A stretch of 64,000 bases of DNA from PWND01 sp964614525 (GCA_964614525.1 CAZTPA010000007.1:1-64000); one strand, 5' to 3'. Positions 47,657 through 58,288 are shown, numbered from the stretch's first letter. The notes: generated by a model from the sequence alone, not told the origin. Numbers and translations are program-made.

Positions 47657-48877
47657 ATGAAACTTTCACTTTTAATAGCAAGGCGATATTTGTTTGCAAA
47701 AAAATCTCACAATATAATAAATGTTGTGTCTTTAATATCTGTTGTCGGCGTAGGTGTTGGTGCTATGGCTTTAATAATAGTATTGAGTGTTTTTAATGGT
47801 TTTGAGAAGCTGATACTTTCGATTTTCGACTCGTATAATCCGGATATTGAAATTTCAATAAGTGAAGGCAAAACATTTAGGTTAGAGGATTTGCCTGCTG
47901 AGGAACTTTCCAGGATTCCGGGTGTGCTATATATTGATGAAATAGTTGAAGAATCTGCTATGATTACATATAGAAACAAACAGCACTTAGTTAGAATGAG
48001 AGGTGTAGGTGATAACTATATGAAAATTACCGGCATGGATACTTTAATTGTAGAAGGGACTCCCAATTTTAAAGAGGGCAGCAGAGATTACCTGCTTCTG
48101 GGACAGGGAGTTGCGTATATGCTGAATTCCAGCATACACGACATTAGAAATTTCCATAATATTTATGTTCCCAAAAGAGGTAAGCAAACTGTAATGCATC
48201 CTTCACAGGCTTTTAATGCCAGCTCTAATATAGTTGCAGGAGTTTTTGGTATGCAATCTGAGTTTGACATGGAATATATTTTGGTGCCAATCCGGCTTGC
48301 CCGCTCATTATTGGAGTATGATGATGAAATTACTACTCTGGCTATAGACATAGACCCAACTTATAATCACAAACGTGTACAGAAAAATATCCAAAATTTA
48401 ATAGGTGATAAATATGTTGTAAAAAATCGATTGCAGCAGCAAGAGTTTCTTTATAAAATTATGAGATCTGAAAAATGGGCAATTTACCTTATTCTAACAT
48501 TTATTCTTATTATTGCTGCATTTAATGTGGTAGGTTCTTTAACAATGCTTGTTATAGAGAAAAGAAAAGATATAAAAACTTTATGGTATTTGGGTGCAGA
48601 CAAAGCTTTGCTTAAAAGAATTTTTATGCTTGAGGGAATAATGATCAGTATAGGTGGGGCTTTTATAGGTCTTATTGTTGGGGCATTAGTTTGTTGGTTG
48701 CAAATACAGTTCGGTTTCATTTCTCTACAAGCCGAAGGATCTTTTATTTTGGAGGCTTATCCTGTTTCTATGAAGTTTGTTGATTTTGTATTAGTTGCTG
48801 TAACTGTTGTAATAATTGGTGTTGTTTCTTCTATTCTCCCTGTAAGAAATATTTCAAATGTTATTAATAAAGTTTAA
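47657..48877 (+). CDS. LolC/LolE-type ABC permease
   Basis: A 406-residue inner-membrane protein of the FtsX-like/MacB_PCD class. One N-terminal helix (VVSLISVVGVGVGAMALIIVL, cut at about 20-42), a periplasmic domain of about 220 residues, and three C-terminal helices near 275, 325 and 375. The text KSHNIINVVSLISVVGVG and AAFNVVGSLTMLVIEKRKDI is characteristic of the lipoprotein-releasing LolC/E family. No LolD ATPase is nearby, so the partner must be elsewhere. Confidence 0.87.
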   Translation: MKLSLLIARRYLFAKKSHNIINVVSLISVVGVGVGAMALIIVLSVFNGFEKLILSIFDSYNPDIEISISEGKTFRLEDLPAEELSRIPGVLYIDEIVEESAMITYRNKQHLVRMRGVGDNYMKITGMDTLIVEGTPNFKEGSRDYLLLGQGVAYMLNSSIHDIRNFHNIYVPKRGKQTVMHPSQAFNASSNIVAGVFGMQSEFDMEYILVPIRLARSLLEYDDEITTLAIDIDPTYNHKRVQKNIQNLIGDKYVVKNRLQQQEFLYKIMRSEKWAIYLILTFILIIAAFNVVGSLTMLVIEKRKDIKTLWYLGADKALLKRIFMLEGIMISIGGAFIGLIVGALVCWLQIQFGFISLQAEGSFILEAYPVSMKFVDFVLVAVTVVIIGVVSSILPVRNISNVINKV

Positions 48878-48986
48878 TAAAAAAATAACAAGCTTGTTTT
48901 TTCTCTCTTATTTTTGTTTTTATCTATCTCAGATATAACTTTTCTATTAAATAAACACTTGTTTATCTGGCAGAAAAATAAATATG

Positions 48987-49018
48987 TTTGTTCTTTAAAA
49001 AAGAAAGCATTATCTTTA
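48987..49018 (+). promoter_or_regulatory. Candidate promoter of the peptidase genes
   Basis: TTTG at 48987-48990, a 20-base spacer, TATCTTTA at 49011-49018 (one mismatch, the final base, as in the T9SS operon promoter). A second box, TAATTTTG, is at 49027-49034. Predicted leader about 120 bases. Confidence 0.45.
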
Positions 49019-49143
49019 CAAATGCTTAATTTTGAGAATTTTACGAAGCATAAATTTATAAAAAACACCTTTTTATACCAAGAAAAAGTTTTTATATCCA
49101 AAATATAGACCAATTAGTTTAAATTTACTTAATATTAATATTT

Positions 49144-52100
49144 ATGAAAAAATCAGCATTACAAAACACAAGAACGGACAAAATTTGCGAACCAAATTTA
49201 TTTCCAACAATTAACTCTATTCTTAAAGTCTTTTTAATAATTATTATTACAGGCTTTTCATATCCACTCTTTTCACAGGATATAGTTATTGATTTTGAAA
49301 AAAGTAAAAGCACTACAATTGTAGAAAAGAATAATTTTAATTCAACAAAGATTGACTTTGTTTTTAAGGGCTTGAACGCTCTTGATGTTGCAAGTGAGAA
49401 AGGTGGTTTTACTGAGCTGATTTTGCCGGAAGGATTTAGTGTAGGAAGTCTTGGGACTCCAAAGTTGCCTGCAGCAAAGAATTTAATTGAAATTCCATTT
49501 GGTGCAGAAGTTAATGTTAAAGTAGTAAGTTACACAACTGAAGAATACAAATTGTCAGATTATGGAATTTATAATAAGATTTTTCCGGTTCAGCCATCAT
49601 TAAGAAAAGATCAGGACATAAAAGATGTTCCTTTTGAATATATTGAATCTTTGTATAATGAAAATGAATTTATTGAACATGAAAAAGCCCAAATAGAAGT
49701 ATTGGGTGTTCTAAGAGGTGTCCGTCTGGCAAGGCTTACCGTTGCTCCGGTTGCCTATAATCCTGTAGAAGGAATTATCAGGGTTTATAATGATATTGAA
49801 GTTGAAATTGAGTATTCAGGTGCTGATGAACAATTATCAAATCATATTAAGGCATCAACGTATTCTCCATATTTTGATGTTGTTTATAATCAGGTTATAA
49901 ATCGTTATGCAGATCATGATTTATATGATGAGTATCCTGACCTAACCAAAGAGCCTGTTAAAATGCTGGTTGTCTCTCATCGTGATTTTGAAGAAACACT
50001 GGCTCCATTTATTGAATGGAAAACACAACAGGGATTTTATGTCACTGTTGCATATACTGATGATATTGGAACGTCAGCTTCTGATATTCAAACATACATA
50101 CATGATGAGTATAATGCAGCAACTCCTGAAGATCCTGCTCCCACATTTTTAATTGTAGTTGGAGATTCCGACAATTTGCCTGCTTCAGCTACAGGCAGTT
50201 CATCAAGTGCTGTGACTGATTTGTATTATGCTTCTGTTGATGGAGACTATTTCCCTGAAATGTATTACGGAAGATTATCTGCAAGAAATGTTACTGAGCT
50301 GGAGAATCAGCTTGATAAGATTTTATATTATCAAAGGTATGAATTTGATGACCCTTCTTATCTTAATGATGTGACTCTTATTGCAGGAGCGGATGGAACA
50401 TGGAATCCTCGCGTGGGGCAACCTACAGTTCAGTATGGCACTGAATATTATTTTAATGCTGCAAATGGATTTGTAAATGTAAATGACTACTTGTCATCAT
50501 ACTCAGGATGTTATGATGAGGATAGAATTGCTGTAGGTTATTTAAATTATACTGCACATTGTTCACAAACAAGTTGGGGAGATCCTTCTCTTACCGTTTC
50601 AGATGTTCATAATATGACAAATGCCGGCAAATATCATCTTGCAATTGGTAATTGTTGCCAAAGTTCAATGTTTAGCAATCCTGAATCTATTGGTGAAGCT
50701 TTTGTTCGTGCAGCAAATAAAGGTGCAGTGGCCTATATTGGTTCATGTCCAAGTACATATTGGTTTGAAGATTTTTACTGGTCTGTTGGAGCTTTCCCTA
50801 TTTCAGGTGATAATAACGGTTATGTTCCAACTGATGAAGAAACAACAATTGGCACATATGATGCTCCTTATGTTAGTGATTATACTGCTGTTGGTTCAAT
50901 GCAGTTTGTAGGTAATCTCGCTGTTACTGTTGTTGATATTGAAAATTATGCAAGTCATTCAAGTCCTTTGTATTACTGGCAGGCATATCATACTTTTGGA
51001 GACCCCTCTACAGTAATATATCTTACAGAGGGATCTGACAATGATGTTTCTCATATGCCGATTTTACCTATTGGCATGGATTATTATACAGTAAGTGCTC
51101 TTCCCGGGTCTTATGTTGGCATTTCTAAAGATGGTGTTCTGCATGGAGCAGCTTTTGTTGATGAAACCGGTGAGGTTGATGTTCCTATTGTACCAATTGT
51201 AGATGGAGGAGATGTAGTTATCGTTGTTACAAAACCTCAGCACATTCCTTATGTTGAAACTGTGCCGGCAGCTGCACTAGAAGGTCCGTTTGTTGTTTTA
51301 GATAATTTTATAATTAATGATCCTGAAGGCACTAATGAGGCTAATTACGACGAGTCTTTTACAATAGATATTACTCTGAAAAATGTTGGGGCTGATGCTA
51401 GTAATGCTGTTACAACAACTTTATCAGGGACTGATGACTATATTAACTTATTAGATGGAGATACTCAGATTGATTTTGATGCTATGGATGCAGGAGAAAC
51501 CGGAAATACCGCTACTGTTGAAGATGCATATAGCTTTGAAGTTGCTTCAGATGTTCCGGATCAGCATAGTGCAACATTTGTTCTTGAAGTTACTGATGGT
51601 GAAGAAGTTTGGGAGTCTAATCTGGTAATTAAAGCTAATGCTCCGGTATTTGATTTAAGTTCTGAATATGTGCTTGATGATAGCACAGGTGGTGATGATA
51701 ATGGGCGTTTAGATCCGGGCGAATCCGGCACTATGACTTTTGAAGTTAAGAATAATGGTAATGCTAAAGCAAAACAGCCTTATGTAATTCTTAGCGGGAA
51801 TTCACCCTACTTAAATATTGAAGAAAATGAAATTGACCTGAATCCAATAAATCCCGGTGACACTATCAATATAGTTTTTAATGTTAGTGCACATTCATCT
51901 GCACCCGATGGTTCATTGGTTGATTTACATTTAACTGTTGAAGATGGCCATTGGAATGAAGCATATAGTCAAATTACTATTGGACAGTCTCCAGAGGTTG
52001 TTATTGGTGAAGGTAACACAGCAACGCAGTATTATCCTTTCTATAATTATTATAAAGCTAACAGATCCCAAATGCTATATACTGTTGATGAGCTAGGACA

Positions 52101-53055
52101 AGGAGATAAAACAATCACAGAACTGGGAATGGATATAGTTTATGCTACACAAACTTCAGAACACCAGCTATTGCCAAATTTTAAAATTTTAATTAAGCAT
52201 ACAGATATTTCTTCAATAGGCTCTTCTTTTCAAAACATGGATGAAGCTACTGTTGTGTTTGACCAAGCTGAATATCAAATGCCTTCTAGTACAGGATGGC
52301 ATGTTTGGGATATTGATAATTTTGAATATGACGGAAGTAGTAATCTTATTATTGAAGTAGTTTGGGGTTTGCTTGATAATTATTGTGCCTCTGGGGAGTA
52401 TTATTCTGTAAGTGGAACAGATATGGAATCAGCCAGGGTTGCTTATGGATATAGTGATTCTAATGCAAGTCCGGGATATAGCGGTAATTCTTCTGTATTG
52501 CCTAATTTACATTTGACTTTTGCTGCAGAGGATACTGAGGAAGAAAAAACCGTAGATTTTCTTGTTAAGGATACAGATGAGAATATGGTTTCAGATGCTG
52601 CTGTCCTTATAGGGTCATTAACAAATTATACCAATGATCAAGGCAATGCAAGTTTCTCTATTATGTCCGGCGAGTATGATTTTAAGGTTTCTAAAGAAAA
52701 TTACCAAGACTATAATGGACAGTTTGATCTTGCGAACCAAAATATTAGCGTCACTGTTATTTTACTTAAAGATGGTGAAGTAAATGCTATGCCGGCTGGA
52801 AATTCAGGTGCTATTGTAAAGATTTATCCTAACCCAACCAGAGGTTCTGTAAATGTTGAATTGAATGGCTTGGAAGGTAGCATAAATCTTTCATTGATGA
52901 ATTATCACGGTCAGATTATTTCAAAACAATCTTTTAGTGTTGATAGTTTTGGTGCCAAACACAGATTTAATATTGGAGATTTGCCAAAAGGTATTTACTA
53001 CCTGAGAGTTCAATCCGGTGATTTTGTTCATATTTCAAAAATTGTATTACAATAA
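49144..53055 (+). CDS. Gingipain-like C25 peptidase with T9SS sorting domain
   Basis: A 1303-residue secreted cysteine peptidase. Signal segment ending near SYPLFSQD (about residue 45), a propeptide-like region to about 240, then the C25 caspase-like domain: PVKMLVVSHRDFEETLAPFIEWK opens it, His472 (TAHCS) and Cys505 (GNCCQSS) form the likely dyad, 33 residues apart as in gingipain R. After it come Ig-like/CARDB-like domains and a module (about 950-1170) shared with the next gene. A carboxypeptidase-like domain (about 1140-1210) and a type A T9SS sorting domain end it (VKIYPNPTRGSVNVE; GIYYLRVQSG). The residue after His is Cys, not the usual Gly. Confidence 0.88.
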   Translation: MKKSALQNTRTDKICEPNLFPTINSILKVFLIIIITGFSYPLFSQDIVIDFEKSKSTTIVEKNNFNSTKIDFVFKGLNALDVASEKGGFTELILPEGFSVGSLGTPKLPAAKNLIEIPFGAEVNVKVVSYTTEEYKLSDYGIYNKIFPVQPSLRKDQDIKDVPFEYIESLYNENEFIEHEKAQIEVLGVLRGVRLARLTVAPVAYNPVEGIIRVYNDIEVEIEYSGADEQLSNHIKASTYSPYFDVVYNQVINRYADHDLYDEYPDLTKEPVKMLVVSHRDFEETLAPFIEWKTQQGFYVTVAYTDDIGTSASDIQTYIHDEYNAATPEDPAPTFLIVVGDSDNLPASATGSSSSAVTDLYYASVDGDYFPEMYYGRLSARNVTELENQLDKILYYQRYEFDDPSYLNDVTLIAGADGTWNPRVGQPTVQYGTEYYFNAANGFVNVNDYLSSYSGCYDEDRIAVGYLNYTAHCSQTSWGDPSLTVSDVHNMTNAGKYHLAIGNCCQSSMFSNPESIGEAFVRAANKGAVAYIGSCPSTYWFEDFYWSVGAFPISGDNNGYVPTDEETTIGTYDAPYVSDYTAVGSMQFVGNLAVTVVDIENYASHSSPLYYWQAYHTFGDPSTVIYLTEGSDNDVSHMPILPIGMDYYTVSALPGSYVGISKDGVLHGAAFVDETGEVDVPIVPIVDGGDVVIVVTKPQHIPYVETVPAAALEGPFVVLDNFIINDPEGTNEANYDESFTIDITLKNVGADASNAVTTTLSGTDDYINLLDGDTQIDFDAMDAGETGNTATVEDAYSFEVASDVPDQHSATFVLEVTDGEEVWESNLVIKANAPVFDLSSEYVLDDSTGGDDNGRLDPGESGTMTFEVKNNGNAKAKQPYVILSGNSPYLNIEENEIDLNPINPGDTINIVFNVSAHSSAPDGSLVDLHLTVEDGHWNEAYSQITIGQSPEVVIGEGNTATQYYPFYNYYKANRSQMLYTVDELGQGDKTITELGMDIVYATQTSEHQLLPNFKILIKHTDISSIGSSFQNMDEATVVFDQAEYQMPSSTGWHVWDIDNFEYDGSSNLIIEVVWGLLDNYCASGEYYSVSGTDMESARVAYGYSDSNASPGYSGNSSVLPNLHLTFAAEDTEEEKTVDFLVKDTDENMVSDAAVLIGSLTNYTNDQGNASFSIMSGEYDFKVSKENYQDYNGQFDLANQNISVTVILLKDGEVNAMPAGNSGAIVKIYPNPTRGSVNVELNGLEGSINLSLMNYHGQIISKQSFSVDSFGAKHRFNIGDLPKGIYYLRVQSGDFVHISKIVLQ

Positions 53056-53094
53056 TTAACTTAACATTATAATTATTAATCAAAACAAAAGACA

Positions 53095-56000
53095 ATGAGA
53101 AAACTCATTTTTTCACTATTATTTGTACTCCCGTTATTCTATAATTCTTTTGCCGGGGATAATTGGACAGGAATAAATAGTGCTAAAGAAAATCCATCGC
53201 AGATTATTTTAATAGAAGATGATATTACTAACACGGAAATCGGGTTTTATACTAATGGTTACATTCAGTCAACTGTTGAGACACCCAGAGGCAAGCAATC
53301 TATAATTAGAATTCCTGAAATGTCTCAAATTACAGAAAAAGGCTTTCCTGATTTGGCAAAAGTAACTACTTCAATAGTTATTCCTGATCTTGATGAGATG
53401 GAAGTTAATGTTGTTAGTTATAATTACAAAGAATTTAACGATGTGTCAGTTGCTCCTTCTAAAGGCCATATATACAGGAATATTAATCCGAATGACGTTC
53501 CATATACATATGGAGATGTTTATCAGAAAGATGATTTTTGGCCTGGTAAATTAGCTCAATTGGAAGATCCTTTTATTTTGAGAGATTTCAGAGGCCAAAC
53601 AATTAATGTTTTTCCTTTACAATATAATCCTGTGAGTAAAATTCTCAGAGTTTATACTGATATTGTTATAGAAATCACTTCTACAAAGAAAGAAGGAATT
53701 AATCCCTTATTTCGAAACAGAAGTGAAATTTCTTTAGAACCTGAATTTGGAGAAATATATAATCGTTTCTTCTTGAATATGGAAAGGGCAGAAAAGTCTT
53801 ATCCTATGCTTGAGGGAGAAGAAGGCAGCCTCTTAATTATTTGCCATGATGACTTTATAGATGCTATGCAGCCTTTTGTTGACTGGAAGCGCACAATAGG
53901 AAGAAAAACTGAAATTGTCTCCAAATCCGAAGCAGGCTCAAATGCCACTGAGATAAAAGCTTACGTGGAAAATTACTATAATGATAATGATGATTTTGCA
54001 TATCTTTTATTGGTTGGCGACGGCCCTCAGATACCACCTGTTTCGACAAGCAGTGGTGCTTCTGATAATGCATATGGTTTTTTAGCAGGGAGTGATTCTT
54101 ACAATGAAATTTTTGTAGGACGTTTTTCAGCAGAAAATGTGTCTCATGTGGAAACCCAGGTTCAAAAGATGATAGAGTATGAGAGAGATATGACAGAAGC
54201 GGATACATGGCTTAGCAATGGTATAGGAGTTGCCCGTAATGAAGGTGCAGGTGGCGGACATAATGGCGGAGAAGCAGATTATGTGCATATGGATTATATT
54301 GGAGATACATTGCTGAATTATACTTATGATGAGGTTAGCAGAAGATATGACGGCAGCGTGCCTGGCGTTACTGATGCAACTGCAGCTGATATATCTGCAG
54401 ATATAAATGATGGAGCAAGTGTTATCAACTATTGTAATCATGGATCAGTTACAGGCTGGAGTGTTGCTAATTATAGCAGTTCACATGTTAATAATCTTAC
54501 AAATGTTGGTAAATTGCCTTTTATCTGGGCAGTAGCTTGTGTTAATGGCGATTTTGTCGGAAATCTTTGCTTTGCTGAAAGCTGGCTTCGTGCTACTGAT
54601 AATAATGAACCAACGGGTGCAATCGGAATGTTAGCCGCTACCATTAATCAACTTTGGCAACCACCAATGAGCGGACAGGATGAAATGAACAGTATTCTCT
54701 CTGAAGAAAGTATTGTACATGGTAGCACTGTTAAAAGAACTTATGGTGGCATATCAGCAAATGGCAGTATGTACATGATACCTTTGCATGGCTCCGGTGG
54801 TTTATCAACTCACGAGACATGGGTGTTGTTCGGTGATCCTACTTTAATGGTTAGAACAGATGCTCCGGTTGATATTTCTGCTACTTATAATCCCGTATTG
54901 TTCTTGGGATTAAGCACTTTTGATGTAAATGTGGATAATGCTGAGGGTGCTACAGTAGCTATAACCACTGTAGATAATGATGAGGTTGTAATTCTGGGAA
55001 CTGGAATTGTTGAAGGAGGCACGGCTACAGTTGAATTTGAGGAACCTTTGGCCACTCCGGGTACCGCTACACTCGCAATTACAGGCTTTAACAAAACTAC
55101 ATATTTAAATGAAGAGCTAAGCATTATTCCCCCCGAAGGTCCTTATGTGACATTTAATAGCCATGATATTGATGATTCTGAAGGTAATAATAATGGTGTT
55201 GCTGAATATGGTGAACTTATTAGTCTTGATATAATGCTAAAAAATGTTGGTGTTGAAACTGCTGAAGGAGTGAATGCTGTTTTAACTTCTGACAGTCCGC
55301 TTATTACTATTGTTAATAACGAACATACGTGGGGTAATATGGAGGAAGATGAAGAACTTACTCAGCAAGGAGTCTATTCTTTCCAAATTGACGATGTAAT
55401 TCCGGATAATCAATCGGTTTTATTTAATCTTGTAGTTACTGATAATAATGATAATGAATGGGTGTCTAGTTTCTCGGTAAAAATATATTCTCCACAATTT
55501 ACTATTAGTGAATATGTTTTTGATGATTCAGGTTTGGGTGATGGAAATGGCAGACTTGATCCGGGAGAAGAGGCCGCTTTGATTGTTACTTATACTAATG
55601 TTGGTGGAGGATATGCAATGGCTCCTGTTAGTGAATTTTCAGCATTTAGTCCGTATTTTTCTATAGAAGGCGGCATTAATGAGCATGATATAATTCCTGC
55701 CGGCGAAAGTATTGAAGTAGAATACATAGTTGAAGCTAATGCTTCTGCTTCTGATGGAATGCTTTTGGATTTATTTTTTAGTATTGAAGATGGTAATATA
55801 TTCGAATCAGAGCAAAACATTATTGTAGGTCAATCTCCTGAAATAATTGTTGGTGATGGAAATGCAGCAACTCAATATTATCCGTTTTATAATTATTATA
55901 AAGGGAATCGTTCTCAAATGCTTTATACAGTTGATGATTTAGGTTCGGGAGAAAAAACAATTACTGAACTTGGCCTGGATATAGCATATGCTACTACTAC

Positions 56001-56895
56001 TGCGCAGCATCAGTTATTACCAAACTTTAAAATACTTGCCAAACATACTGATAATTCTTCAGTAGGGTCTTCTTTTGTAAATATGGATGATGCTGAAGTT
56101 TTGTTTGAAGCAACTGATTATCAAATGCCCGGCGAAACAGGTTGGCATCTCTGGGATATTGAGGATTTTGAATATGATGGAGAAAGCAATTTGATTATTG
56201 AAATCATCTGGGGTTTGCTCGATTCTTATTGCTCTTATGGAGAATATTATACGGTTAATGGTACAAGTATGAGTTCAACAAGAGTTGCCTATGGATATAG
56301 TGATACGCAAACTAGTCCGGGATATAGTGGTAATTCTTCAGTTCTTCCAAATCTTTATCTTGCTTTTGCAGGTGAAGAAGCGGCTGATGAAAAACTAGTT
56401 ACATTTATGGTAAAAGATACTGAGGATAATATAGTTGAAGATGCTGCTGTGCAAATTGGTTCATTGACTAATTTCACAAATACACAGGGCAGTACAGATT
56501 ATGAATTGCTGCCCGGCCAGTATGCTTATACTATTACCAAAGAGGATTACCAAGATAATACAGGAACTTTTAGCGTTTCCGATCAAAATATTTCTTTAAG
56601 CATTACAATGCTTCCTCATGGAACAGACGTTGATGAAATAGATGATGAGCTTGGTGTTTTCGTTTATCCAAATCCTACTCGTAATTTGATAAATGTGCGC
56701 TTGAAGGTTCCTGATTCTAAAGTAGAGATTGAACTTATAAACTTTCTGGGACAAATTGTTGAAAGAAGGTCAATAGATACTTCTGCCGGACAAAAAGATC
56801 TTCAGTTTAATCTTGAAGGTTTAGCAAAAGGTATATATCACCTTAAGGCTGATATTGACGGAAAAGTAATTACAAAGAAGATTATTTTGCAATAA
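53095..56895 (+). CDS. Second gingipain-like C25 peptidase with T9SS sorting domain
   Basis: A 1266-residue paralogue of the preceding protein, 39 bases downstream. Signal peptide MRKLIFSLLFVLPLFYNSFAG; propeptide to about 240; C25 domain with His449 (YCNHGSVTGW) and Cys482 (AVACVNGDF), again 33 apart, here with the usual HG. Ig-like domains follow, then a module (about 918-1130) very close to that of the first peptidase (ATQYYPFYNYYKGNRSQM against ATQYYPFYNYYKANRSQM). A type A T9SS sorting domain ends it (VFVYPNPTRNLINVRL; GIYHLKADIDG). Likely exported and anchored at the surface. The two peptidases differ most in their catalytic domains. Confidence 0.88.
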   Translation: MRKLIFSLLFVLPLFYNSFAGDNWTGINSAKENPSQIILIEDDITNTEIGFYTNGYIQSTVETPRGKQSIIRIPEMSQITEKGFPDLAKVTTSIVIPDLDEMEVNVVSYNYKEFNDVSVAPSKGHIYRNINPNDVPYTYGDVYQKDDFWPGKLAQLEDPFILRDFRGQTINVFPLQYNPVSKILRVYTDIVIEITSTKKEGINPLFRNRSEISLEPEFGEIYNRFFLNMERAEKSYPMLEGEEGSLLIICHDDFIDAMQPFVDWKRTIGRKTEIVSKSEAGSNATEIKAYVENYYNDNDDFAYLLLVGDGPQIPPVSTSSGASDNAYGFLAGSDSYNEIFVGRFSAENVSHVETQVQKMIEYERDMTEADTWLSNGIGVARNEGAGGGHNGGEADYVHMDYIGDTLLNYTYDEVSRRYDGSVPGVTDATAADISADINDGASVINYCNHGSVTGWSVANYSSSHVNNLTNVGKLPFIWAVACVNGDFVGNLCFAESWLRATDNNEPTGAIGMLAATINQLWQPPMSGQDEMNSILSEESIVHGSTVKRTYGGISANGSMYMIPLHGSGGLSTHETWVLFGDPTLMVRTDAPVDISATYNPVLFLGLSTFDVNVDNAEGATVAITTVDNDEVVILGTGIVEGGTATVEFEEPLATPGTATLAITGFNKTTYLNEELSIIPPEGPYVTFNSHDIDDSEGNNNGVAEYGELISLDIMLKNVGVETAEGVNAVLTSDSPLITIVNNEHTWGNMEEDEELTQQGVYSFQIDDVIPDNQSVLFNLVVTDNNDNEWVSSFSVKIYSPQFTISEYVFDDSGLGDGNGRLDPGEEAALIVTYTNVGGGYAMAPVSEFSAFSPYFSIEGGINEHDIIPAGESIEVEYIVEANASASDGMLLDLFFSIEDGNIFESEQNIIVGQSPEIIVGDGNAATQYYPFYNYYKGNRSQMLYTVDDLGSGEKTITELGLDIAYATTTAQHQLLPNFKILAKHTDNSSVGSSFVNMDDAEVLFEATDYQMPGETGWHLWDIEDFEYDGESNLIIEIIWGLLDSYCSYGEYYTVNGTSMSSTRVAYGYSDTQTSPGYSGNSSVLPNLYLAFAGEEAADEKLVTFMVKDTEDNIVEDAAVQIGSLTNFTNTQGSTDYELLPGQYAYTITKEDYQDNTGTFSVSDQNISLSITMLPHGTDVDEIDDELGVFVYPNPTRNLINVRLKVPDSKVEIELINFLGQIVERRSIDTSAGQKDLQFNLEGLAKGIYHLKADIDGKVITKKIILQ

Positions 56896-56917
56896 TTGAA
56901 TTTGTTTTATAGATAAT

Positions 56918-56959
56918 AAGGGACATTCCGCAAAGTGAAGCAGGAATGTCCCTTTTTTT
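56918..56959 (+). terminator. Terminator after the peptidase genes
   Basis: Arms AAGGGACATTCC (56918-56929) and GGAATGTCCCTT (56943-56954) form a perfect 12-bp stem with a 13-base loop, followed by a T run to 56959. Confidence 0.88.
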
Positions 56960-57037
56960 GCATTCAGCCTCTTGATGAGTGATTAGTTTTATGTGACAAT
57001 CCACCACATTTTTCTCTCTTTCTGTCTTTAGCGAATT

Positions 57038-57130
57038 CTTAGTGTTTTTTTGGAATAATAAATCTGCTATATTTGATAAATATATTGAAGATTACAGGAA
57101 CTTATTAGATAGCTTGATGTTTTTATGCCG
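57038..57130 (+). repeat. Interspersed direct repeat, copy C (degenerate)
   Basis: The core CTGCTATATTTGATAAA (57064-57080) followed by TATATTGAAGATTACAGG matches copies A, B and D, but the 5' end (CTTTCCACATATT in the others) is lost and the tail is diverged. TATATTTG is intact at 57068-57075. It lies between the peptidase terminator and the sigma factor gene; the rest of this 406-base gap holds no gene. Confidence 0.55.
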
Positions 57131-57301
57131 GAAATCTGAGTTGCCAGTCTTTTCAGAAGACAAAAGCTGCACATAGGAAAAAGATTGTGATATAATCCCC
57201 TATTTCTTGGACCCTTTTTTAAAAAGGCCTTTGGACTAAATTGCACAATAGCATGTCACAAAAACCCTATCGTAAACGACTATATATTAAAAGCAATTGT
57301 A

Positions 57302-57787
57302 TTGGGCAAAATCGAGGAGATATATAACGAAAATTATAAAACAATGCTTGGTGTTGCGCACAAAATGTTGGGCAATGGTTATGATGCTACCGATATTATC
57401 CATGATGTTTTTATTGTTTTTTTTGAAAAATGTAATGAAGGTATAGTTATACAATATCCGAAAAGCTGGCTATGTAGAGTTACTTTAAATAAGTGTGTTG
57501 ACAAGCTAAGAAAAAGCAAGAAGTATAAGGATCTTGAACATGTTCATGAAAAAGCAGAGGAAACTGATTATGCAGATATCAGGGAAAGAAAAACCATAGT
57601 TGGCTTAGCTCTGTCGAAATTGAAAGTAAAAGAAAAAGAATTAGCCGTGCTGTACAGTGAGGGTTTGTCTTATAAGGAAATTGCTGAAGTTACAGGCATA
57701 AAACCCTCATCAATAGGTAAAGTGCTATCACGTACGTTGAGAAAGCTTGAGAATGAATTAAAAAAAATTGGTTATGAAATGTATTAA
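57302..57787 (+). CDS. ECF-type RNA polymerase sigma factor
   Basis: A 161-residue sigma-70 family factor. Region 2 includes NENYKTMLGVAHKMLGNGYDATDIIHDVFIVFF-like text (residues 9-41, the DA..I.HDVF core motif) and region 4 is the helix-turn-helix LSYKEIAEVTGIKPSSIGKVLSR (about 122-144). It directs polymerase to a stress or envelope regulon. The start is a TTG at 57302; the first in-frame ATG (57344) would cut into region 2. The anti-sigma gene overlaps its end by 14 bases, so the pair is co-translated. Confidence 0.88.
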   Translation: MGKIEEIYNENYKTMLGVAHKMLGNGYDATDIIHDVFIVFFEKCNEGIVIQYPKSWLCRVTLNKCVDKLRKSKKYKDLEHVHEKAEETDYADIRERKTIVGLALSKLKVKEKELAVLYSEGLSYKEIAEVTGIKPSSIGKVLSRTLRKLENELKKIGYEMY

Positions 57788-58223
57788 TGAAGAAATAATA
57801 CAAAAATATATTGATGGTGAAACACAATCACAGGAATCCGCTTTGATTGAAAAGCATCTTGAAGCTTGCAGGAAGTGTTCAAATAAAGTGACTCATCAAC
57901 GAGCTTTGAAAGCCAAACTTATAGATGCTATAAACTTGTTGGCTGACTCTGCAGATGATTTGCCAATTGTGAGACCAGCAGCAAAACCATCAAAAGGAAA
58001 GGGAGTATTGTTAAGAAGAGTTATTCCTTTGCTTGCGGCTGCCAGTGTGATGCTTTTTGTTGTTTTTATTACTCAAAAAGACAAAACTAAAGAAGAAAAA
58101 GCAATAGTGTCCCAACCCTTTTTCGTTGGGGAGATTGATGCGAACCGTACTCTTACTCAACAAGAGTTGACTATAACCGTAATTTCCCCGAATGGTAAGA
58201 TGTCTGAACATATTGTTGAGTAG
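57774..58223 (+). CDS. Zinc anti-sigma factor
   Basis: A 149-residue membrane-bound anti-sigma factor. The zinc motif HLEACRKC (HxxxCxxC, residues 27-34) is the zf-HC2/ZAS signature and should hold the sigma factor. One transmembrane helix (VIPLLAAASVMLFVVFI, about 81-97) leads to a short periplasmic tail of about 45 residues, which may receive the signal. The ATG at 57774 overlaps the sigma gene; a TTG at 57768 is also in frame. Confidence 0.88.
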   Translation: MKCINEEIIQKYIDGETQSQESALIEKHLEACRKCSNKVTHQRALKAKLIDAINLLADSADDLPIVRPAAKPSKGKGVLLRRVIPLLAAASVMLFVVFITQKDKTKEEKAIVSQPFFVGEIDANRTLTQQELTITVISPNGKMSEHIVE

Positions 58224-58288
58224 AGCAGAGTGAGTTAAGGGTTTTACACAGTATAACAACTTTTATTTATTCACTAAATTCAAAAACT

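Noticed and set aside
50557..50661. First C25 peptidase as inactive because His is followed by Cys rather than Gly
   Set aside because: The His-Cys spacing of 33 residues matches gingipain R and the second paralogue, so activity cannot be ruled out from that substitution.
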